DNA of 64,000 nucleotides, from contig DATNAQ010000101.1 in the NCBI GenBank assembly GCA_035607415.1, forward strand, positions 83,241-147,240. Direction: 5' to 3'. Below are positions 21,464 through 32,700 of this stretch, piece by piece. Positions within the stretch are counted from its first letter, which is position 1; every line of letters starts with the position of its first letter. Source of the stretch: JAQBQH01 sp035607415. GTDB taxonomy: Bacteria > Myxococcota_A > Polyangia > Palsa-1104. Made by a program: the position numbers and the translations under genes. The notes below the pieces were generated by a model that made no database searches, was not told where the DNA came from, and saw nothing but the letters and a program-made list of their open reading frames with translations.

Positions 21464-23182
21464 CTAGAACAGCGGGATCGCGCGCAGCATGGCCGAGCAG
21501 GAATGCTGCACGAAGTCGACGCGGACGTAACGTTTGACGTCGCTCATGAGGAAGCCGCCGCGCGCAGCGTCGGGGTTGGCCATCAGATAGGCGTTGTCGT
21601 CGCGGATCTGGTGGTCGAGCAAGAACTGCATGCCGAGGCGGATCTGCTCCTTCGTCGCGCGACCCTCGTCACTGTCGGCGAGGCCGCGGCGCACCTGCAT
21701 GTCGTACGTCGAGATCGTCGCCTCGCTGCGGCTGCCGACCGGCGTGCCGTGCGGCGGAAGGAACGGCGAGAAGCCATAGGAGCCGATGAAGTCGGGCTGC
21801 GCGGCGGTGACGATGTCGCGCGCGGTGAACTGCGTGCGGCGCAAGAAGCGCGCGAAGCCGTCGCAGAAGCGCGCGTATTTTTCGCGGTGCGCCGGCGGCA
21901 GCACGTCCCAGGCGGCGTCGGCGGCCATGCAGGTCCAGTGGTCCTCGCCGAAGTAGAACTGGCCGGCGAGGTTCGCGTACTGCTTGTCGGTGAGGTAGTC
22001 GAGCGCGCGATCGACGGCGTCGACGTAGCGCGCGCGATCGGGATCGCCGGGCGAGAGGATGCCGGTCAGCTTGGCGAGCGCGAAGGCGGCCTCGCCGCTG
22101 AAGTAGAGCATCTTGGTCTTTTCGTCGCGGTGATCGCTGCCGGGATCGAAGAGGTGGCAGAAGTCGCCGTCGGGCTTCTGCATGAACAGGAGGAACGCGG
22201 CGAGGCGGCGCGCCCAGGCCAGCTCGGAGGGGTCGCCGGTCGACTTCACGTATTCGCCGACGGCGAGCAGCGCCATGGCCGAGGCGCCGAGATCGGCGCT
22301 GCCGATGTCGCGGTTGGCGACGCAGCTGCGCTCGGGTTTGGCGCAGGCGCCGGGCTGACGCGCGGAGAGGAACTCGAGCGCGCGGTGGGCGCCGTCGCGG
22401 AATGCGGTGTCGTGCGTGGTGCCGTAGATCTGCGAGAGGAAGTAGGTGGCGCCGGCGTGACGCGGGAGCGAATAGTCGAGGCCGTAGGCTTCGTCGACGT
22501 CGGTGTGCGGCGTGTACTCGTAGCCGAAGCGGCCGTCGTCGTAGAGGTGACGCAGGAGATAGCGGCCGCCGGCGATGGCGCCGTCGCGGAGCGCCTGTTG
22601 CGACAGGCGCGGGCCGGGCGTGTTGCCGCGCCAGACCGGCAGGATCTTGGTGCGGTCGGCCGACTCGATGAAGGCGTCGGTGCGGAAGCGGAAGTACTTC
22701 TTGCGCGCGCGCGCGAAGGCGCCGTCGTCGAGGCCGAGCTTTTGCGCGAGCAGGTGATCGATGACGTCCTTCTTGGCGCCGAGCTCGAAGTCGAGGCCCC
22801 GAAGCGGCGTCTCGCCGGCGAGCGCGTCGGCGGCGAGGAGCTCGTCGGGCAGGAGCCACACCTGGCGAGCGCCGCTGTCGACGCCGATGCCGTCGAGGCC
22901 GGGCACGAGCGCCAGCGCGAACAGCGGCAGCGGCGCGGCGGGCATGCGCGCCACCGCCATCACGACGTCGGCCTTGATGCGCTCGCCGTAGTGGCGGAGG
23001 AAGGTGGCGCCGTCGGCGATGCGCGTCGGATCGGGCATCGGCTCGCCGCGGCGGGCGCGCGCGATCACGGCGGCGCGCTCGGTGGGCGTGAGCGGCACGA
23101 ACGAGGGCGTGCGATAGAGCGCCCACGCGGTCACCCACAAGAGCGCGAGCGCGGCGGCGGCGCCGACGAGCGGTCTACGCAC
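21464..23182 (-). CDS. membrane-anchored protein with predicted alpha/alpha-toroid domain
   Basis: 572 aa. One N-terminal signal anchor (VGAAAALALLWVTAWALY) is followed by a large extracytoplasmic part. From about residue 195 it shows repeated helical-hairpin segments with motifs typical of (alpha/alpha)6 toroids: GGRYLLRHLYDDGRFGYEYTP, YSLPRHAGATYFLSQIY, ADLGASAMALLAVGEY, FSGEAAFALAKL. Six-hairpin barrels include glycosidases, epimerases, lyases and terpene-cyclase-like proteins. I cannot assign a reaction. Several cysteines (ACAKPERSCVANRD) suggest a disulphide in the periplasm. It overlaps the upstream small membrane-protein gene by 8 nt, so the two probably function together. Confidence 0.7.
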   Translation of the reverse strand: MRRPLVGAAAALALLWVTAWALYRTPSFVPLTPTERAAVIARARRGEPMPDPTRIADGATFLRHYGERIKADVVMAVARMPAAPLPLFALALVPGLDGIGVDSGARQVWLLPDELLAADALAGETPLRGLDFELGAKKDVIDHLLAQKLGLDDGAFARARKKYFRFRTDAFIESADRTKILPVWRGNTPGPRLSQQALRDGAIAGGRYLLRHLYDDGRFGYEYTPHTDVDEAYGLDYSLPRHAGATYFLSQIYGTTHDTAFRDGAHRALEFLSARQPGACAKPERSCVANRDIGSADLGASAMALLAVGEYVKSTGDPSELAWARRLAAFLLFMQKPDGDFCHLFDPGSDHRDEKTKMLYFSGEAAFALAKLTGILSPGDPDRARYVDAVDRALDYLTDKQYANLAGQFYFGEDHWTCMAADAAWDVLPPAHREKYARFCDGFARFLRRTQFTARDIVTAAQPDFIGSYGFSPFLPPHGTPVGSRSEATISTYDMQVRRGLADSDEGRATKEQIRLGMQFLLDHQIRDDNAYLMANPDAARGGFLMSDVKRYVRVDFVQHSCSAMLRAIPLF

Positions 23183-23558
23183 GCGGCTGCCTGGCGAAGT
23201 AGCGCAGCTGGAACAAGGGCAGCAGCCCGAAGCCCTCGACGACGAGCGCGGCCACGAGCAGCGTCATCACGCTGATGCCCTGCCCGAGCGGACCGTAGGC
23301 GCCGCGCAGGATCGCGCTCGAGACGACGAGCAGCGCCACGACGACGAACGCGAACGCGAGCAGCAGCCAGCAGGCGGCGCGCGCGAGCAGGCGCCCCCAC
23401 GGCAGGTCGAGAAGGAGCCCGACGCCGCCGCCGGCCAGAAGGACGCACACGACGGCGAGCGCGACGTTGAACGCGGTCGAGCGGCCGGGAGTGAAGACGA
23501 AGCCGAACCAGGCGTAGAGCGCGGCGAACGCGACGTCGAGCGCACCGTACAGTTTCAC
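23175..23558 (-). CDS. small four-helix integral membrane protein
   Basis: 127 aa, almost entirely hydrophobic: about four transmembrane helices (LDVAFAALYAWFGFVF, FNVALAVVCVLLAGGGVGLLL, CWLLLAFAFVVVALLVVSS, ISVMTLLVAALVVEGFGLLPLF) with short basic loops and a basic C terminus. No family recognised. It is 15 nt downstream of the metalloprotease gene and overlaps the toroid-protein gene by 8 nt, so it looks like the membrane partner of that protein. Confidence 0.65.
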   Translation of the reverse strand: MKLYGALDVAFAALYAWFGFVFTPGRSTAFNVALAVVCVLLAGGGVGLLLDLPWGRLLARAACWLLLAFAFVVVALLVVSSAILRGAYGPLGQGISVMTLLVAALVVEGFGLLPLFQLRYFARQPRA

Positions 23559-23573
23559 GGTGCGGAGCTTACT

Positions 23574-25502
23574 TCAGTTGCAGTCGGGACGCGCGATCGA
23601 ATCGCCGGCGGCGGCGTCGGTGCCGGGCAGCCCACCAGGAAGGATCGTCCGCAGGTAGATGTACTCGTCACCGCAGAAGACGGCGGGCCCCTGCCCTTCC
23701 AGCTCGGCGCGCTCTTCGAACGGGCGATCGCCGCCGGCGTCCATCAGGCGATCGATCCCGTCGCCGGGATCGTGGAACGCTTCGCCCGTCGGGTCGGCGA
23801 GGCCGAGGCTGTGGCCGGTCTCGTGCGTGAGCGTGGTGCCGATGAGGTTGCCGAGCACGAACACGGCGCAGCCCATGCGGCTCTGCCGATCGTTGCGCAC
23901 CAGGCACGAGCTGCCGTCGGTGGGCACGCTGAGAGCGCGCGCCTCGGCGTTCGACACCGGCGTGCCGCGATCGGGGCGCACCGGATCGAAGATGGTATCG
24001 AAGTGCGAGGGATCGACGTCGAGCCGCGCCACGCGCGACGACGGATGCGCCGAGAAGCCCATGAAGTTCTCGGCGAAGATGCCGCCGTAGCCGGGGAAAC
24101 CGTCCGACTGCGTGGTGGCGTTGACGCCGCCGATGCGATCGAACAGGCGCTGGTTGCCGACGTCCTTGCCCGGCGTGTTGTCGTAGCCGAGCAGGCCGAG
24201 CGCGTTGGGATCGGGTCCCTCGATGTCGACCTCCGAGTAGAGCGCGAAGTCGGCGGGCGGCGCGTCGCGGAACTCGATGTTGACGCCGGCGTAGTCGCGC
24301 GCGGCGACGGCGAAGATGCGCGCCCGTACGAGCGCGTCGGCCGCGCCCAGGCCGTAGAGGCGCAAGGAGTCGACGTACGACGGCAAGAAGCGCACGTAGA
24401 CGATCTGCTTGACCGGCGCGATGCCGAGGAACGCGGGATGCGACAGGCCGGTCACCTCGACGGTGCCCTTGCGTACGATCGGCGTGGCGGTGCCGGCGAA
24501 CTGGCCCGAGATGTGGCGGAGATCGATGAGGCGGCCGAGCGCGTCGGCCTCGTCGAGGACGTAGCGCAGCTTGGTGCCGTCGGCGAAGTGCGGGACCAGC
24601 ATGAGGTCGACGGCGGTGGCCTTGCCGCCGTCGGGCGTGAAGTTGCCGACCAGGTGCAGGAGCGTGACCTCGTCGCCGGCGGCGCCGACGAAGCCGCCGC
24701 CGACGATGTCGACGTACTGGCCGAGGCTGGCGGTGGCGGTCGAGACGCTGAAGATCTCGGGCTTGATGACGTTGACCGACAGCGGCAGCGTGCCGGCGGC
24801 GGCGTCGGAACCAGAGGCGAAGACGTTGCGCACCTTGACGTCGCTGCTGAAGGCGCCGGGCGCGATGCCGGCGATCTCGGGCACGAACGCGAAGGCGACG
24901 CGCGTGCGATCCCACGGCGCCTCGGCGAGCGGGTGCGCCGCGATGTCGACGCCGGCGACCACGACGTGGGTCTCGCCCTCGCCGTTGCCGAGGAGAAAGC
25001 CGTCGCCGGTGATGGTGACGAGGTCGTTGACGTGGAGCTGCTGGCCGCCGCTCGGCGTCAGTGAGGACACCGTCGGCGTCGTGCGATCGGCGACGTCGAA
25101 CGACACCGGCGTGGCGTCGGATTCGTGCACCGTGCCGTCCAGCGCCGCGATCGATTGCGCGACGGCGCTGCCGTCGAAGTGGCCGCTGCCGGCGAGCGTC
25201 CAGCCGGCGCCGGCGGCGACGGCGCTGGCGTGCGTGTCGTCAACCTCGGTGGCGTCGAGCGTGAGCGTGACGGTCTCGGCGCTGCCGCCCGTCGGCGTGA
25301 AGGTGCCGTGGAGGACGAGGCGTGTGGTCGCCGCGGCCGGATCGGCGAAGCCGGCGCCGATGAGATCGATGCGCGTCGACGGCAGGATCAGCGCCGGATG
25401 CAGCTCGTCGACGTGCGGCGCGCCGAGGCCGTCGTCGAGCCCAGGCAGCTGCGCCGAGGAGCAGCCGCACGCGAGCACGAGGACTGCAGCCAGCCGCCGC
25501 AT
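23574..25502 (-). CDS. secreted zinc metalloprotease lipoprotein with IPT/TIG-like domains
   Basis: 642 aa from ATG 25502 (MRRLAAVLVLACGC, a lipoprotein-type signal). The first half has Ig-like beta modules of IPT/TIG type (DRTTPTVSSLTPSGGQQLHVNDLVTITGDGF; KPEIFSVSTATASLGQYVDIVGGGF). The second half resembles a metzincin-like peptidase with the zinc site HETGHSLGLADP near residue 557 (HExxHxxGxxD) and a nearby conserved-looking MDAGGD, plus cysteines for disulphides. It probably acts at the cell surface or outside. Its start shares one base with the stop of the Ig-like lipoprotein gene upstream (TGATG), so the two are translationally coupled. Substrate is unknown. Confidence 0.82.
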   Translation of the reverse strand: MRRLAAVLVLACGCSSAQLPGLDDGLGAPHVDELHPALILPSTRIDLIGAGFADPAAATTRLVLHGTFTPTGGSAETVTLTLDATEVDDTHASAVAAGAGWTLAGSGHFDGSAVAQSIAALDGTVHESDATPVSFDVADRTTPTVSSLTPSGGQQLHVNDLVTITGDGFLLGNGEGETHVVVAGVDIAAHPLAEAPWDRTRVAFAFVPEIAGIAPGAFSSDVKVRNVFASGSDAAAGTLPLSVNVIKPEIFSVSTATASLGQYVDIVGGGFVGAAGDEVTLLHLVGNFTPDGGKATAVDLMLVPHFADGTKLRYVLDEADALGRLIDLRHISGQFAGTATPIVRKGTVEVTGLSHPAFLGIAPVKQIVYVRFLPSYVDSLRLYGLGAADALVRARIFAVAARDYAGVNIEFRDAPPADFALYSEVDIEGPDPNALGLLGYDNTPGKDVGNQRLFDRIGGVNATTQSDGFPGYGGIFAENFMGFSAHPSSRVARLDVDPSHFDTIFDPVRPDRGTPVSNAEARALSVPTDGSSCLVRNDRQSRMGCAVFVLGNLIGTTLTHETGHSLGLADPTGEAFHDPGDGIDRLMDAGGDRPFEERAELEGQGPAVFCGDEYIYLRTILPGGLPGTDAAAGDSIARPDCN

Positions 25503-26626
25503 CAGTTGGAATTCGCCCGCTTGATGACGAACGAGTAGACGCCGCTCGCCGGGCTGAAGGTCGCGTGATACGCGCAGCCCGAGACGGCGTCGTCGTCGTC
25601 GGTGGTGCCGATGACGTAGTAGATCGTGGCGCTGGTGCCGGCCGGGTCGTCGATGACCGGGCTCGGGATGGTCGCGCCCCACTGCCCGTCCTGCGACGTG
25701 CCCGTGACGAGCTGCATGTCGACGGCGTTCATGGCGAACAGATCCGGGTTCATCGGATCGTCGGGCGGATCGGTCGACCAGAAGACGATGGCGTTGTAGA
25801 TGCCGTGCGGGTCGGAGAGCTCGGCGTAGATGTGCGGATTGCCGACGGTGGTGATGTCGCCGTGCGGCGTCGTGACGATGGTCGGCGCCGTCATGTCGCA
25901 CGTCGGCGTCGGGTTCGGGTTCGGGTTGGGATCGGGGTTCGGCGTCGGATCGGGCGGCGGCGGCGCGACCACGGGCGGCGCCAGGATGCCGAGCACGATG
26001 GTGTAGCGCTTCTCGGTGCGCGCACCGCCGTCGTCGGTGGCGACGATGGTGAACGGGAAGATCGACTGCGCCTGGGCCAACGTCTTCGACGGACAGAAGC
26101 GCAGCTGGCCCGAGAGCGGCCCGTCGGCGGAGATGCTGGCGCCGTCGGGCAGCACGCTCGCCGACTCGAGCGTGACGACGGTGCCGGTGGTGTCGTCGAC
26201 GAGCAGCGGCACCACGGCGCAGGCGGCACGGCCGAGGTCGAGCGTGGTGCCTTCGCCGACGGGCGAGCGGAAGGTGATCGGGCTGTCGCCGGGGACGACG
26301 TGGATGGTGACCGGCTCGGAGGCCTGCACGCCATCGGCGGTGACGCGGAAGGTGAAGGCGTGGTCGCCGAGGTCCGAAGCGAGCGGCGTCCAGCGGAACA
26401 TCGCCTCGCCGTTGGCGTAGGGCGTGATCGTCGGGACCAGGTGGCGATCGCTCATGTCGAGATCGGAGTCGAACGCGAAGGCGGCATGGCTGGCGCCGGC
26501 GCGCAGCATCACGCCGAGCTCGACGCCAACGACCGCGGTCTGCGGGCCGATCGGGTCGAGGCTGGCGCCGCCGCGCGCGCCGCAGCCGAGGAGCGACAGG
26601 GCCAGGATGAGAGGAAGCCGCCGCAC
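25502..26626 (-). CDS. lipoprotein with cadherin/Ig-like domains
   Basis: 374 aa from GTG 26626. Signal MRRLPLILALSLLGC with lipobox SLLGC (Cys15). Mature part: an Ig-like/cadherin-like domain (LDPIGPQTAVVGVELGVMLRAG... FRWTPLASDLGDHAFTFRVTADG, the usual putative-Ig pattern), a second similar domain, a Pro/Asn/Asp-repeat linker (PDPTPNPDPNPNPN, about 228-243) and a C-terminal beta domain (MTAPTIVTTPHGDITTVGNPHIYAELSDPHGIYN). It could bind carbohydrate or protein at the surface. It is coupled to the downstream metalloprotease, for which it may be a targeting or scaffold partner (inference). No enzyme motif. Confidence 0.75.
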   Translation of the reverse strand: MRRLPLILALSLLGCGARGGASLDPIGPQTAVVGVELGVMLRAGASHAAFAFDSDLDMSDRHLVPTITPYANGEAMFRWTPLASDLGDHAFTFRVTADGVQASEPVTIHVVPGDSPITFRSPVGEGTTLDLGRAACAVVPLLVDDTTGTVVTLESASVLPDGASISADGPLSGQLRFCPSKTLAQAQSIFPFTIVATDDGGARTEKRYTIVLGILAPPVVAPPPPDPTPNPDPNPNPNPTPTCDMTAPTIVTTPHGDITTVGNPHIYAELSDPHGIYNAIVFWSTDPPDDPMNPDLFAMNAVDMQLVTGTSQDGQWGATIPSPVIDDPAGTSATIYYVIGTTDDDDAVSGCAYHATFSPASGVYSFVIKRANSN

Positions 26627-26699
26627 GGGGCGACGATGTGAGCAAAGGTCGTACCAGACTCAAATAGCTGGAACTACTAGGCGCAGCTAGGGACGAATG

Positions 26700-26738
26700 A
26701 CCGCATTTGCGGTGGCCATGGCGGCTGGAGTCGCCGCC
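26700..26738. terminator. twin hairpins after the giant TPR operon
   Basis: ACCGCA-TT-TGCGGT (26700-26713) and GGCGGC-N7-GCCGCC (26720-26738) follow the stop of the 2065-aa gene on the minus strand. No T-run. They may terminate the TPR transcript before the lipoprotein/protease unit. The remaining 70 nt to 26627 show no gene. Confidence 0.35.
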
Positions 26739-26740
26739 GG

Positions 26741-29700
26741 TCAGCCGATGCTGGTGCCGAGCTGGCGACGCAGCTCGGCGAGCTCGTCGGAGACGGTGAA
26801 GCGCAACAGCGCGCGCAGCTGCGCCTCGTCGGCGAGCCGGCGCACCGCGGTCAGCGCCGGGCCGGGCAGGCCGCCCGCGAGCAGGCCCGCGCGATTGGCG
26901 GTGTGCACCAGCGACGGGCCGATCTGCTTCAAGTCGAGCGACTCCGACGCGCACTCGAGCGCGAACGGCAAGAGCTCGCCGTGCAGCTTCTTCGGGATGA
27001 TCTTCGCCATGCGCGCCGCCTCGGCGACGACCTGCGCCTCCTGGAAGCCGGCGGGCACGAAATCGGGCACGAACTGCCGCACGATGCCACCGACGAGCAG
27101 CCCGAGGTCCTCGGGCGTCAGGCGCATGGGCAGCGCCATGTGGCTCTGGATCATCTTGAAGCAGCGGCCGAGCAGGAACTTGAGCTCGAGCTCGTGCGCG
27201 CCCTCGACCACCTTGTTGCCGATGACGATCGACAGCGGATCGGTGAGCTCGACGACGAGCGCGGTCGGATGCGCGGCGGTGACGTAGAGATCGAAGTCGC
27301 GCACGCCGAGATCGGCGGCGATGCGGTTGGCGACGTCGCGCAGCGCGTGGCCCGAGCGCGGCAGCTTCTCGTGGCGCCCGACGCCGAGGCGCTTCACGTC
27401 GGCGCGGAACATCTTGGCCAGCGGCTCGTCGAGCAGGCGGAACAGGTTGCGGAAGCCGGCGGGCACGCGGCCGTCGAACAGCGTCTCGTCGAGCGTGGGA
27501 TCGGCCAGCGACGAGCCGGGGTAGTTGTCGCGCCCGGTGAGCTTTTGCAGCAGCGCCTTCTCGTCGGCGTCGGCGGCGCCCAGCCACTCGAGCGTGCCGG
27601 CGGCGAAGGCGGCGCGATCGGGCGCGCGCCGCCAGCCGAAGATCTTGAAGAGCGAGTGGTACGGCGTCGGATCCTGCGGATTGGCGTCGAGCTGCTGGCG
27701 GATGCGCGCGCTCGTGCGATCGAGGTGCACGCGCATCGACTGCACGTCCGACTGGCGATCGAAGAACTTGGCGAGCTCGCCGATCGACGGCAGGTAGAGC
27801 GGATCGATCTCGATGGCGTCGCGCAGCGCGGCGAGCGCGTGACGCGCGTCCTTGAAGCCGTCTTCGTAGATCTTGGCGACGCGGTGCAGGTGGGCGACCC
27901 GCTTGTGCGGATCGGGCTCGAGCCCGGCCAGCCGCATCGTCGCCTGCAAGGCGCCCTTCCACTCCCACTCCTTGACGTGCAGGTTCGAGAGGTGCTCGAG
28001 CGCGACGATGTCGTCGGGCGTGACCTGCAGGACGCGCGTGAACGAGGCGACCGCGCGCTTCGGATCGGGCAGGTGCTCCGAGTAGATGATGCCGAGCTTG
28101 AAGAAGATGTCCTTGAGCGCGGTGCGCGACTTCTCGGCGCGCGCGCGGCGGATCAAGGTCTCGGCGGCGTCGGCCCACTGGCCGTCGTCGAACTGCAGAT
28201 CGGCGAGCGCGGCGAGCGCCTCGGGATGCGTGGGATCGCGCAGCAGCACCTGCTTGAGCTCGGCGCGCGCGCGATCGCGATCCTTGAGCTCGTCGCGGGC
28301 GATGCGCGCGAGCATGAGGTGCAGCGTCTGCTGGGTGGCGGCGTCCGGCTCGTTCTCGAGGCGGCGCGCGTAGACCTCGGCGAGCGCGGCGAAGTCGCGC
28401 GTCTCGTTGAGCGAGCGCTCGAGGCGGGTGAAGGCCTCGCGCGACGTCGGATCGGCGGCGAGCGACGCGCGGAAGAGCGACTGCGCGCGGTTGATCTTGT
28501 CTTCGGCGTCGGCGAGGCGATCCTGCGCGATGGCGCCGGCGACGAGGAGGTAGCGCGCCTTGGCGGCGGGGTCGCGCAGCGCCAGACCGGCGCGCTCGGC
28601 GGCGTGCGAGGCGCGCGCCCAGTCGTTCTCGAGGAGCGCAAAGTCGGTGAGGCCGACGAGCGCCGGTACGTGCGACGGCAGCCGCTCGATGGCGGCTTCG
28701 TAGCGGGCGCGCGCGTCGTCGGGGCGATCGAGCTCCGTGAGCGCCTCGGCGGCGCGCGTGAGCATGACCGCGGCGGTGCGCGCGTCGTCGGGCGTGGCGT
28801 CGGCGAGCGCGGTGGCGACGTCGGCTTCCTGCGCCAGATCGTGGCCGGTGCGCGCGCGCGCGTAGACGTGGCGCAGCGCCATGCGGCAGCGGCGATCCTT
28901 GAAGAGCGCGAGGCGGTAGTCGTTGTCGACGGCGACGGCGACCTCGGCCTCGGACATGCCGGGGCCGTTGTCCTTCGACGACAGGTGACGGCGCAGGCGC
29001 GCGCGATCGAGGTGCACCGACACGGCGAAGGCGGCGTCGGTGGCGCCGAGGCCCATCTGCTCGTAGAGCGCGACCAATTCGGGCCAGCGCTGCTCGGCGA
29101 GGTAGTGCTTCTCGAGCACACGCATGGCGCCGTGATGGGCGTGATCGACCTCGAGGATCGACTCCCAGCCGAGGAGCGCCGCGTTGGAGTCGCCGCGCAG
29201 CTCACCGTCGAGGAAGGCGAGCCGCTCGTAGGCGGCGACCTTGGCCTGCGGATCGGGCGCGTCCTTCAGATCGGCGAGCGCGAGATCGGCGAGCGCGGCG
29301 TACTGCTTGGCGGCTTGCAGCGAGCGCTGGAGCGCCTCGCGCGCGAGCGGGTGCGTCGGCCGCTCGGCGAGGGCCGCGCGATAGCGCTCGGCGGCCTTGT
29401 CGGGATGGCCGCCCTGCTCGAGGCGCTCGCCGAGCACGAGGTCGAGCGCGAAGCGCTGCTCGGGCGACTCGGCATCGGCGCGCTCGCGCTCGAGGGCGGC
29501 GAGGTGCGCGGCGGGATCGTCGCTCGCATGCGCGACGCGATCGAGCCCTTCGCGCGCCGGTGCGTAGCCGGGGGCGCGCGTGGCGGCGTCGGCGTAGACG
29601 CGCGCGGCGGCGGACGGATCGTGCGCGTCCTCGAGCTGCGTGGCGCCGAGGCGCAGCGCGACGGCGACGGCCTCGGGCCGCGTGCCGGCGGCGTCGAGGC

Positions 29701-32700
29701 GGCCCTGGTAGAGCGTGGGCAGCTCGGCGGCGCGCCGCTCGGCGGAGGCGCGCGCGGCGATCTCGACGACGGCGGCGCCGTGGGCGGGATCGATGGCCAG
29801 CACCTGGCGCCAGGCGTCGATGGCCTCGTCGTCGTTCGTCGACAGGAGCGCGCGCTCGTACGCGAGCGCGGCGGCGCGCGGCTTGTCGCCCGCGACCTCG
29901 GCGGCATCGGCGTCGGCGCGCAGCGCCTGGGCGAGCGCGTCGGCCTGCCCTTCGGCGGCGCGCAGGATGCGCTGCTCGAGCCAGCGCGCGGCGCGCGGCG
30001 GATCGGCCGCGGCGGTGCCCAGGGCCACGATCGGCCGGACCATGGCCAGCGCGTCGCCGGCGCGTCCGACGCGTAGGAGCATGCGCGCGGCGCGCATGCG
30101 CAGATGCTGCGCCAGGCCCTGCTCTCCGTCGTCGTTCAGCGAGTCGGCGGCGCGGCCGAGCACGGCGGCGGCTTCGTCGGCGCGGCCGGCGGCGAGCTGC
30201 AGCTCGACGGCGAGATCGATCGCCGGCGCCAGCGACGGCGCCGCGGTCAGCGCCATGTCGAGCCGCGCCAGCGCCTCGTCGGGACGGCCGAGCTCGCGCA
30301 AGAGGCGCGCGGCGTAGGTCAGCTCCATCGGCGCGCGCGCCGGCGTGCGCTCGGCGGCCTGCAGATGGCGCGTGAGCTCCGCCTCCTTGCCGCCACCGGC
30401 CGCCTGCGTGCGCTCGAGGGCGCGCACGGCGCGCGGATCGTCGGGGTACTCCTCGGCGGCGCGCGCGTACGCGGTCGCCGCGTCGCCGACGCGCCCGAGC
30501 TTCTCGGCGAGCTCGCCGAGCGCGATCAGGCGATCGGCGCGCCGGCCCGCGTCGGGCTCGGCTTCGATCACGCGCGCCATCGTCGCCACCGCCTCCTCGA
30601 GACGGCCGTCGGCGCGCTCGAGCTCGGCGAGATCGGCGAGCGCCACGCGATCGCCGTCGGCGGCGGCCGCTTGCAGCGCCGGACGCGCGCCCGCCACATC
30701 GCCGGCGCGCGCCTTGACGAGGCCGAGGCGACGCTCGATCGCCTGGCGCAGCGCGCCCGCGGGCAACAGCTCGGCGAGCCGGCCGTGCGTCTCGATGTCG
30801 TCGGCGAGCCCGGGCGTGCGCACCGCCACGCGCAGCGTGCCCCACGACGCCGCCATCGCCGTCGATCCGCTCGGCTCGTGGCCGAGCGCCTCGCGATAGT
30901 GGGCCACCGCCTCGCGCACGCGGCCGGCGGCCTCGTCGAGCCGCGCGCGCTCGACCAGCAGCGCGGCGCGCATCGGCGCATCGGCCGATCCGATCGCTTC
31001 GTAGAGCTTGCCGAGCGCCTGCGCGCGCCCATCCTCGCCGCTCGAGGCGGCGAGATCGACGAGGCCCGAGAGCGCCCCCAGATCCTCGGGCTGCTCCTTC
31101 AAGATCGCTTCGTACGAGGCGCGCGCGATGTCGCGATCGCCGAGCGCCAGCGCCAGCTCGCCGCGCAGCGCATGCAGCCCCAAGCGCTCCGCCGCCGACG
31201 CCTGCTCGATCTCGCGGTCGAGCATGCCGAGCACCGGCTCGCGCTTGCCGTCGGCGAGGCGCAGCCGGCGCAGGCCGCGCAGCGCGTGGGCGTGGGCCGG
31301 CTCGGCCTCGAGCGCCGTCTCGTAGCGCTCGATGGCGCCGCCGACGTCGCCCAGCTTCTCGGCGATGCGCCCGGCGGCGAAGGCGAGCTGCGCCACGCGC
31401 GCCGGCTTTTCGGCCGGCGTGAGCAGCCGCTCGGTGTCGTAGAGCGCGAGCTGATCGCGCAGATAATTGGGGTCGAGCGTGCGCGGCGGCGCCACGTCGG
31501 GCACCGTCAGCGTCGGCAGCGCCGCCGTGGTCTCGGCGTGCGGCACGGCGATGCGCACCGCCACCACCGGGCGCGACTCGCCGAGCTGCATCACGCGCAG
31601 CGGCTGGGCGCCGCCGAGCTCGTCGGCGCCTTCGCCGATGGGCAGCGGCGTGCGATCGGGATCGGACGCCAGCGCCTCGCGCGACGAGACCTTGGTGTCG
31701 TCGTCCTCGGCGTCGACGGTGACCTCGAAGAGATCCTGATCGTCGTCGGCGCCGCGGGCGGCCGCGCGCTCGCTCGGCGGTGGCGGCGGCGGCGCGCTCG
31801 GCTTGTCCACCGGCAGCGGCGCCGACGGTGACTCGCGGGCAGCCTCGACCACGATGTCGTCGTAGAAGTCCTCGTCGACGGGCGGCGGCGCCGTGACCGC
31901 TTGCTCGACGGCGGCGCCGAGCTCCATCTCGACCTCGAGATCCAGCTCCGCTGGGCTTTGTTCTCTGGCAACTGGCTCGGGCGGCGGCGCGGCCGGCTTC
32001 TCCGCCGGCGCGGCCGGCTTCTTCGGCGTGTCGAAGCGGCCCGACGGCGTCTGGTAGTAGCGGCCCGATTCGGTCTGGAAGCGCCCCGACGGCGTCTGGA
32101 AGCGTCCCGACGGCGTCTGGAAACGCCCTGACGGCAGCTTCGAGCCCGGCTCGGGCAGCGTCGGCGCCTTGAACACGCCCGACGGCGGCGGCGCCGGCGG
32201 CAGATCCTTCTCGACGTCGTCGACGTCGGCGAGCAGCTGATCGACCTCGCTCGCCGCCGCCACGCGCGTCGACTCGCTGCCGAAGCCGGGATCGCTGTCG
32301 ATGTCGATCGACGGGATCGACTGCTCTTCGGCCTTCGGCGCCTCCGCCGGCTCATCCTGCTCCTCCGGCAGCGGACGCGGCGCCGAGCCCTGGTCGGCGA
32401 TGGCCGCCGTGTCGGCGAGCAGCTGATCGAACTCGTCGGCCGCGGCCACACGCGTCGACTCGCTCTCGTCGGCGTAGAGCCCGCCCGCCTCTTCGAGCTC
32501 GTCGGCGAGATCGAGCTTGCCCACCGGCTCGTCGGCCGCCGGCGCCGGCGGCGCCTCGGGCACCGCGTCGCCGAGCAGCGTGCCGAGCGCCTGCCCCGCC
32601 TCTTCGGGCAGCTCCATTTCGCCGTCGAAGAGGTGCATGAGCGGATCCTCTTCGGGCGCCGCGTCGGGCAGCGGCGCGGCCTCGAGCGGCGCCGGCACGT

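Noticed and set aside
25503..28178. Upstream extension of the metalloprotease frame
   Set aside because: It runs antisense-frame through two other genes, is Arg-rich, and the true start is the ATG at 25502 with a lipoprotein signal.
26903..30076. 1057-codon plus-strand frame opposite the giant TPR gene
   Set aside because: Shadow of the TPR gene; no domain, and repeats mirror the TPR codons.
32026..32145. Direct repeats considered as a CRISPR array
   Set aside because: Repeats are in frame, contiguous, without unique spacers, and code for SGRFQTP units.
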